Made by a program: the position numbers and the translations under genes. This document shows positions 58,450 through 64,000 of a stretch of 64,000 bases of DNA, one piece after another. Within the stretch, counting starts at the first letter, position 1; each line of letters opens with the position of its first letter. Below the pieces are notes generated by a model that worked only from the letters and a program-made list of their open reading frames with translations, was not told where the DNA came from and made no database searches. Source of the DNA: Carposina sasakii (lineage: Eukaryota > Arthropoda > Insecta > Lepidoptera > Carposinidae); contig CP053152.1 of NCBI GenBank assembly GCA_014607495.2, positions 5,394,001 to 5,458,000 of the forward strand, in the 5' to 3' direction.

Positions 58450-58589
58450 GGGCTGATTTTTCCAAACGTCAGATAGCCTAGTATCTGAAGAATAAAGTTA
58501 ATGCTGTCTCTATCATGATCAAGTTTTAGAGAAAGACAGCATCAACCTTATTCTTCAGATAGGCTATGACGTTTAGGAAAAACAGTCCT
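58450..58589. repeat. Long imperfect hairpin
   Basis: Arms GATTTTTCCAAACGTCAGAT and TGACGTTTAGGAAAAACAG, with AGTATCTGAAGAATAA pairing TTATTCTTCAGATA and ATGCTGTCTCT pairing AGAGAAAGACAGCAT, separated by a short loop. Possibly a tiny MITE. Confidence 0.65.
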
Positions 58590-59231
58590 GAATTGGCTGA
58601 ATTTCATAGATTGTCGAATCACAAGTATAATTTTCTTTCTTCGCGTCGACCTGTATCTACGCTATTTCTCCGAACTCACTGATAAACGCTAGTTCACATT
58701 ATATTTAGTAAGTTAGTCCTAACGTGTATCAGAAAAATAAACAGACAGACTAGATAATTATAATAACAAACTCGTATTTTGTGATATCGCAAAAAATATT
58801 TATATCCACTCAATACATTCCTCATTCCCACAAGCCTGCACCGAAGAGCCGGCGATGTGACGTACGTTTTTAGAATAAATCAGGGGTGCAGGCCCTGATT
58901 TCGCTAAAAAATCTTAACCCTCCTCGTAGTTAAAACCCTTGATTATCCCTTCCCTTTGACATCAGTCTCCCGGCTTCCGTGTAGGTAGATACATACATAC
59001 GCGTCCCTATTTGAGTGTATTTTTTATGAATCTATGATAAAGGGAATTTTGGTGTTTTGTTATAATATAAAGTACCTATCTTACAATCAGTCAGACTCAA
59101 TTCTAAAGTAAACTAAACATATCACTCTTCAAAGAGTTCACTCTAATACCTAAATAATCACCACAAAAATCAATCACCTTTCTTTCAAAATAAAGCGAAA
59201 ATATAGCGGAATTGGTTCCCACACTGTCCAG

Positions 59232-59367
59232 GGCGGCGACCGTAGCTGGCGTCCCTGGGTCCTTAATGGAAGACTGCGCAGCCCCGCGCCCTGGCACTCG
59301 CCGGAGGCTGCCTAGTATCTCGCGGACCGCGCCGACGTCCACACGTACGCCGCCTCCCGCCATACAA
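59232..59367 (+). CDS. Candidate internal exon in a GC-rich island
   Basis: Between a TGTCCAG acceptor and a GTACGT donor an open phase encodes a Pro/Arg/Thr/Ser-rich stretch (MEDCAAPRPGTRRRLPSISR). GC content is far above the surroundings. The minus strand also has an open frame from ATG 59363 (MAGGGVRVDVGAV), so the strand is uncertain. I do not recognise the family. Confidence 0.3.
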
Positions 59368-59409
59368 GTACGTTTAAAACCTATCAAATCTTTATTAGTG
59401 ACTTAAATT

Positions 59410-62232
59410 GTAGTTCTATTTAAGTGTCCGTCCGTTTTTCGTTGCTAAGAAGCGCGTAGCACCGAGATCGGAGATTGTTCGTAGACGCGCTACGCCCGAA
59501 GGCTGGCGCGCAGCATCCGGGAGCCATGTTGCTACGACCATCTCTTATCTAAACAGTGTGCAGTTATCTGAACAGTGATTACTGTATTACTCAGACGATT
59601 TGCTTTGGGATTTAACTAATGAAATCACGATAATATTCGTCCTAGATTTTTTTAAAGGAAGTTCTCTGTGTAGAATCTAATTTGCGGTAGTAACGAATTT
59701 TGCCCCCATTTCATTGTTAGGCGGGCTCCTACTCGCGCGGTACAAGATGGTTAAGCTACGCTTTATTAAACAGAAACCAAAGTAATTTGCAAAGAACAAT
59801 CCGTAGTTCGAAGACTGGAGCACTTTCTTCTGTTGGAAACGGTACGAACAAATTTTGATTCATAATATTTTGTATTGCCGCTAAAACTAACATTACATTA
59901 TGAAATTAACGATGTTTATTAGCTGCATCTCTAGATTTTTTATTTACAAACAAAAACAATAGCTAAGTAGTGCACAATCTGCACAATAATAGGCCGAATT
60001 GGCATATTTTCTGACATAACAAACCCGTTTGTTACCCTGTATAATAAAAATAGTGACCGCCTATTAGACCGTGTTCTTCTGAAATGTGCTCGGCATCGAT
60101 TACGCTCAAGCGAATTTTAACGAACGGAGTAGTGATTTTGTTTGAATCTCCTGAGATTGGTACGGGTCGTGCTAGGTTAGGCAATTTTATTGTGCATGGA
60201 TCCTTTGTCACCTACCTTGTGTTACCTGTGAAATTATTTTAAGTAAAACCATCATGTGATTTGTCATTTTAGCCATTAAGTCCTCAACCCTTGAAATCAC
60301 TATTTGACTATTTAGCAATGTAAGTAATCCTTTTGGTTTTTTTGTGGAAATTCAATTCAATCACTAAATCCTTTCGAAACCGTTATAACAACGAATATGG
60401 AGTATCTGTCGAATTAAACAGTGTACTTATAGCGTAATAAGGCCCTATGTGTAGTACGGTGTAACACTAGCTGTAGAAACTAACCTGTATTATCTCCGGT
60501 GTATCAGTAACGAGTTTTGCACCTAATTGTGCATGTAAACTAGATTACCGCTCATATAGCTAATGCATTTGCTTATTAACCATACCAAGCGTTCAGTGGA
60601 TGACGTCGATTCCACTGAGTAATAATAACCGACGGCTAAGCTCTTGATAAGAATTTGTTTTCTAATATTAGTAGTGTATCCTAGTAGGATATTTGTATGA
60701 AAGTTTATGGCGATTTGACGATGTTTATTACCTACACTTAACGCAAAAACTGCCGAACGGATTTTATCGAAAATTGGCAAATATTTAGCTGAACATCAGA
60801 AGATACACTAGCACGGCTAAAATATTACTTTCCCGTGTCTGCGAGTTCATAAAATTTGTAAATGCGGAAGAAAACTCTCGCTACGCTTTCATTCCAACAC
60901 TACAAAACGGCTGAACGGTCTTGGGTCAAATTTAGGATGGTAAGAGAAAAAGTCATTACTTTTTTTACAGGGAAATAATTTTAGTGTACCTACATGGTGC
61001 TAATAGAATAAGAAATGTGAAAAGTGTCATATAAAGGTATGCCAAAAAAATTGTAGGGATCTAGGAGCTATGTAGCAATCTCCTGTACAATGTTCTCGGA
61101 GTCACTGTAAGCAAAACGAACCATTTCTTTTGAACAGCAATTGGACAGTATATGGTGCAGTAAAAATCTTTCGAAAGATAAGGTAAACAATGCACGTCGT
61201 GTCACTTTCACTGCGCACGCGCGGGCTGCAACCGCCAGGGCAGTTGTTTATCAATAAATTACTCTCTGCCGGAAACAAATCTGGCGAAATAACGCTGCGT
61301 GTTTTCTGCCGATTCATTGGCTTTACGATGTAGAGATACTTAATTATTTAGTGCAACATCAAGTCATTTGTATATTGGAGGTAGGTACTTTATAATGATT
61401 AAATGAGTGAGATTGGTGTACTATACCTAGATAGCTACTCCTACCCCTAAACTTAATAAGTACTTACTTACTATTAAAATGAAAATGATAACATCATTTT
61501 ATAGCGTTGCAGCTAGCAGCGTTTAAAAGAGTTTTTGAAAAGTTAAATAAGTGGTAAATTAATTTATCTGTATGGTCATGATCTTACCTGAAAGGTACTT
61601 AATGCTATCAGGTAAGGTCATGAGACCTATATTTCCTTAAATATCGTGCTGTTTAAATTACGTTACGAAATAGAAATGACAGTCATAATAATAGCAAGAA
61701 AAATTATATTAAAGGTTAAAATTAACACCCAATAAAAGTGTTTAACAACGTTTTTAACATTTCCTCTGCGTTTCTATTTGTTTATGTGGCTACTGCCTTA
61801 TCTACAATCTTATCATTTGTATGTGCATGGAGTTACGCAGATGCCTTTTTGCAAGTTACGCTCATTGAATTCGAAGATAGAATTTACCATAAATTTTTAT
61901 AAAACATTTCGGTTGCATTAAAAAAACAAAATAAAGGTACCTATACTCGTAAGTATCTAGTTCTCTACAAAGTTTAGTTTAAATTAGTTCAGCCGTTTTA
62001 TCATTCATCTAAGTAGGTAGGTGTGGTGTAAAAATAAAATGTTCCATTTATTCGCGAAAACTATTTTTAAATCAGTAACAAATATTTCCGTTCCGGATAT
62101 TAAAAAGCATATTTCGATGTTCTTATTTTTAACTCGCGTTATAAATAGGAAATGTGTCAACGAATGAAACTAGGTATTTTTTCGCCGGATTTCCGAAAGA
62201 TTTGACATTTTTGAGTAAGCTGAAAATAGCTA
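59410..62232. other. Non-coding region
   Basis: CpG-rich patch at 59440-59520 (GACGCGCTACGC, GGCGCGCAGC) and a 16-bp near-perfect hairpin (TCTTACCTGA/TCAGGTAAGG) at 61579-61631. No gene recognised. Confidence 0.4.
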
Positions 62233-62234
62233 TA

Positions 62235-62611
62235 CAGGGTGTGTTTTCGTTGCCACCCTTAGCGAAGGGTACGTACACTATACATCAAATAAAGTAAGAT
62301 TATGCCAAAAAAATGCTGGGAAACGATGTAAATTTTTTTGTTTTTTTTTTATTACTTGATCGGGCGAAATTTATAGTATCCAGTGTTTATGCTAGTTTTT
62401 TCATTAATTAATTAATTATTTCTTATGAAAAAATATTGCTACAAGCGTCAATGTGCATTTATGCAGAAAAACGCAGTCTATTTACTCAACTTTGGACCCT
62501 AATATTTTGGAAACTAGACACTTCCCAGGTATGCATCCATGGAGAAAAATGATCGTGATGATGAGGAGATTCCGTGGTTTTCGGGAACGTTGACGACCAA
62601 AAATCATCCTG
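62235..62611 (+). mobile_element. TA-family MITE, most complete copy
   Basis: CAGGGTGTGTTTTCGTTGCC to CCAAAAATCATCCTG, TA on both sides (62233-62234, 62612-62613). Used as reference for the family. Confidence 0.85.
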
Positions 62612-63267
62612 TATATGCATGAGTAATATATGTGTGCGTACAAAGTGCAAATAAAATATATGAGATACAAAAGAATTTCATATTTATTTTCTTGGACCTA
62701 CCAGCCATTGTCAGAACAGAAATAAATTTTATGTATGATGCATAACTTTGATATACTTATGTAAAAATAGAAATAATATTATGCATAAATTTCTAAGCCA
62801 TCAAATAAATATTATGTATGGTGCATAACGCAGCCTTGTCGTAGTAATGCTACGCGTTTCGTAGCAACACTCGCGCCCGCCATGTTGTGAGGCCGCTGTT
62901 TAAAGGCCCTATTCAGGCTTTATTAAGGCCCATTGTGGATACTGTTCTTTGTTCAAAAGTAGGGCTGCTTCAAATTAGGTGAGCATTAGATTTTATATTC
63001 ACACCGTTTTGGGAGACCTTGAAGATTATTTTGCTAATTTGGGTGGGTTTTCAAATTAATTAATCTTGCAAAGTTTTGGAAAGAGGATGATCGATATTAG
63101 GAAGGTTGTGGTAGTTCGGACTAAAACAAAGAACTAAAGCGTCATTTACACGATACCATTTTCTTTTTGTTTATACAATTTTTTTATTCAAGTTTTTATT
63201 AATCAATAATGGCGTATCAAACTGTGCAAAATTAAATGCCTTTTTGAAGAAGATTTTTATTTTGAAA

Positions 63268-63496
63268 CTAACGGATGCCCGCGACTCCGTCCGCGTGGAC
63301 TGCCGGAAAAACTAAATGTCGAAATTATCCGAGAGAAAAACATTTTCCCGGGATAAAAAATAGCCTATATGTTAAGTACCGTGGGACCTGTCACAATATA
63401 TTCCTGAAAACTGCATTGAAATCGGTTCAGCCGTTTCTGAGATTAGCATGCACAAACATCGATCCGTTACAATTTTATTATATGTATAAGTATAGA
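63268..63496 (-). mobile_element. Helitron-like element, reverse copy
   Basis: CTAACGGATGCCCGCGACTC at the left (3' end on the minus strand) to ATTATATGTATAAGTATAGA at the right. Truncated inside. Confidence 0.7.
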
Positions 63497-63497
63497 T

Positions 63498-63653
63498 GGG
63501 CTGATCACCTGTCACTACTAACCGAACTTGTACATCTCAACTATACCCTCAAAATTGGTCAGAAGTGGCACCATGTGGTTCTATCGGCCCTTGGTGCTCT
63601 GCCTACCCCGTAAGGGATAAAGGCGTGATTCTATGTATATATAATATATATGT
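63498..63653 (+). repeat. SINE copy with 16-bp target duplication
   Basis: Flanked by ATGTATAAGTATAGAT at 63482-63497 and 63654-63669. Body from GGGCTGATCACCTGTCAC through GAACTTGTACATCTC to AAAGGCGTGATTCTATG. It has inserted at the edge of the Helitron copy. Confidence 0.85.
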
Positions 63654-63669
63654 ATGTATAAGTATAGAT

Positions 63670-64000
63670 TAATTTATTGATTCAGTTACTATTGACTTTC
63701 TTATAAATTGCTAATGGGTTCTATCTGTGCCATTATTTCCGATACGTTTACCTAGTTTCCTTAATACTACTAAAGTGATTAAGTATAACCAATATTGTCT
63801 AGCTCTCCTCTGTCTATGTGTCTATATCTTCTCACTTACCAAGGCACTTACTTTCAGTTGCAACTCGTTATCTTGACCAAATAGCATCATAAGACCACAC
63901 ATTCATTCTGGACAGTTCAACAAATATTTATATTAATGTCCATTTGAAGTTCCCGTATTCGCCTTACCAGATTTAGTTTACAGTTTTGTCGAGGCTAGCT
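63670..64000. other. Terminal stretch of the window
   Basis: AT-rich; nothing recognised. Confidence 0.4.

Overview
The window reads as moth or butterfly (Lepidoptera) nuclear DNA. It is AT-rich, the genes have short exons with GT-AG introns, and the genes match insect orthologues. The repeats are of kinds common in Lepidoptera: Helitrons with CTAG ends and a GCGGACGAAGTCGC hairpin, a piggyBac-like TTAA element, mariner, tRNA-derived SINEs and Ty3/gypsy elements. No bacterial, CRISPR or operon features are present. The species cannot be fixed from sequence alone.

Host genes, left to right: (1) the 3' end of SARM1/Ect4 (+, 369-2109; the 5' part lies outside), carrying the TIR NADase domain and two alternative last exons; (2) the diphthamide co-chaperone DPH4/DNAJC24 (-, 4583-5005); (3) the spliceosomal cyclophilin PPIH (+, three exons, 7070-8415); (4) the mitochondrial coenzyme Q-binding protein COQ10 (-, three exons, 8596-9440), tail to tail with PPIH; (5) the rRNA cytosine methyltransferase NOP2/NSUN1 (+, six exons, 25810-55067). 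NOP2 covers 29 kb because its first intron (18.8 kb) and third intron (4.6 kb) are packed with transposons. A possible further coding exon lies near 59232-59367.

The rest is mobile DNA, much of it nested with readable target duplications. 11388-16120 is a near full-length two-ORF LINE whose ORF1 joins a PHD-like zinc finger, a coiled coil and a domain resembling baculovirus FP25. 16627-17684 is a hAT-like element holding another MITE. NOP2 intron 1 holds a fold-back MITE split by a gypsy element with 110-bp LTRs, itself split by a 7.9-kb LTR retrotransposon with 1,110-bp LTRs that show no difference by eye; a Helitron and a solo LTR follow. Intron 3 holds an intact mariner transposase, an older antisense mariner remnant and a SINE with a palindromic MITE in its tail. 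Just past NOP2, a piggyBac-like element sits inside a TA-target MITE. Further on, a three-layer stack (fold-back MITE, Helitron-like element, TA MITE) can be dated relatively because an empty-site paralogue is present in the same window.

The host genes are unrelated housekeeping or stress genes (NAD+ cleavage, EF2 modification, splicing, Q metabolism, ribosome biogenesis). I see no new multi-gene system. The most informative material is the transposon stratigraphy, the LINE ORF1 architecture, the fold-back MITE families and the SARM1 alternative ends.
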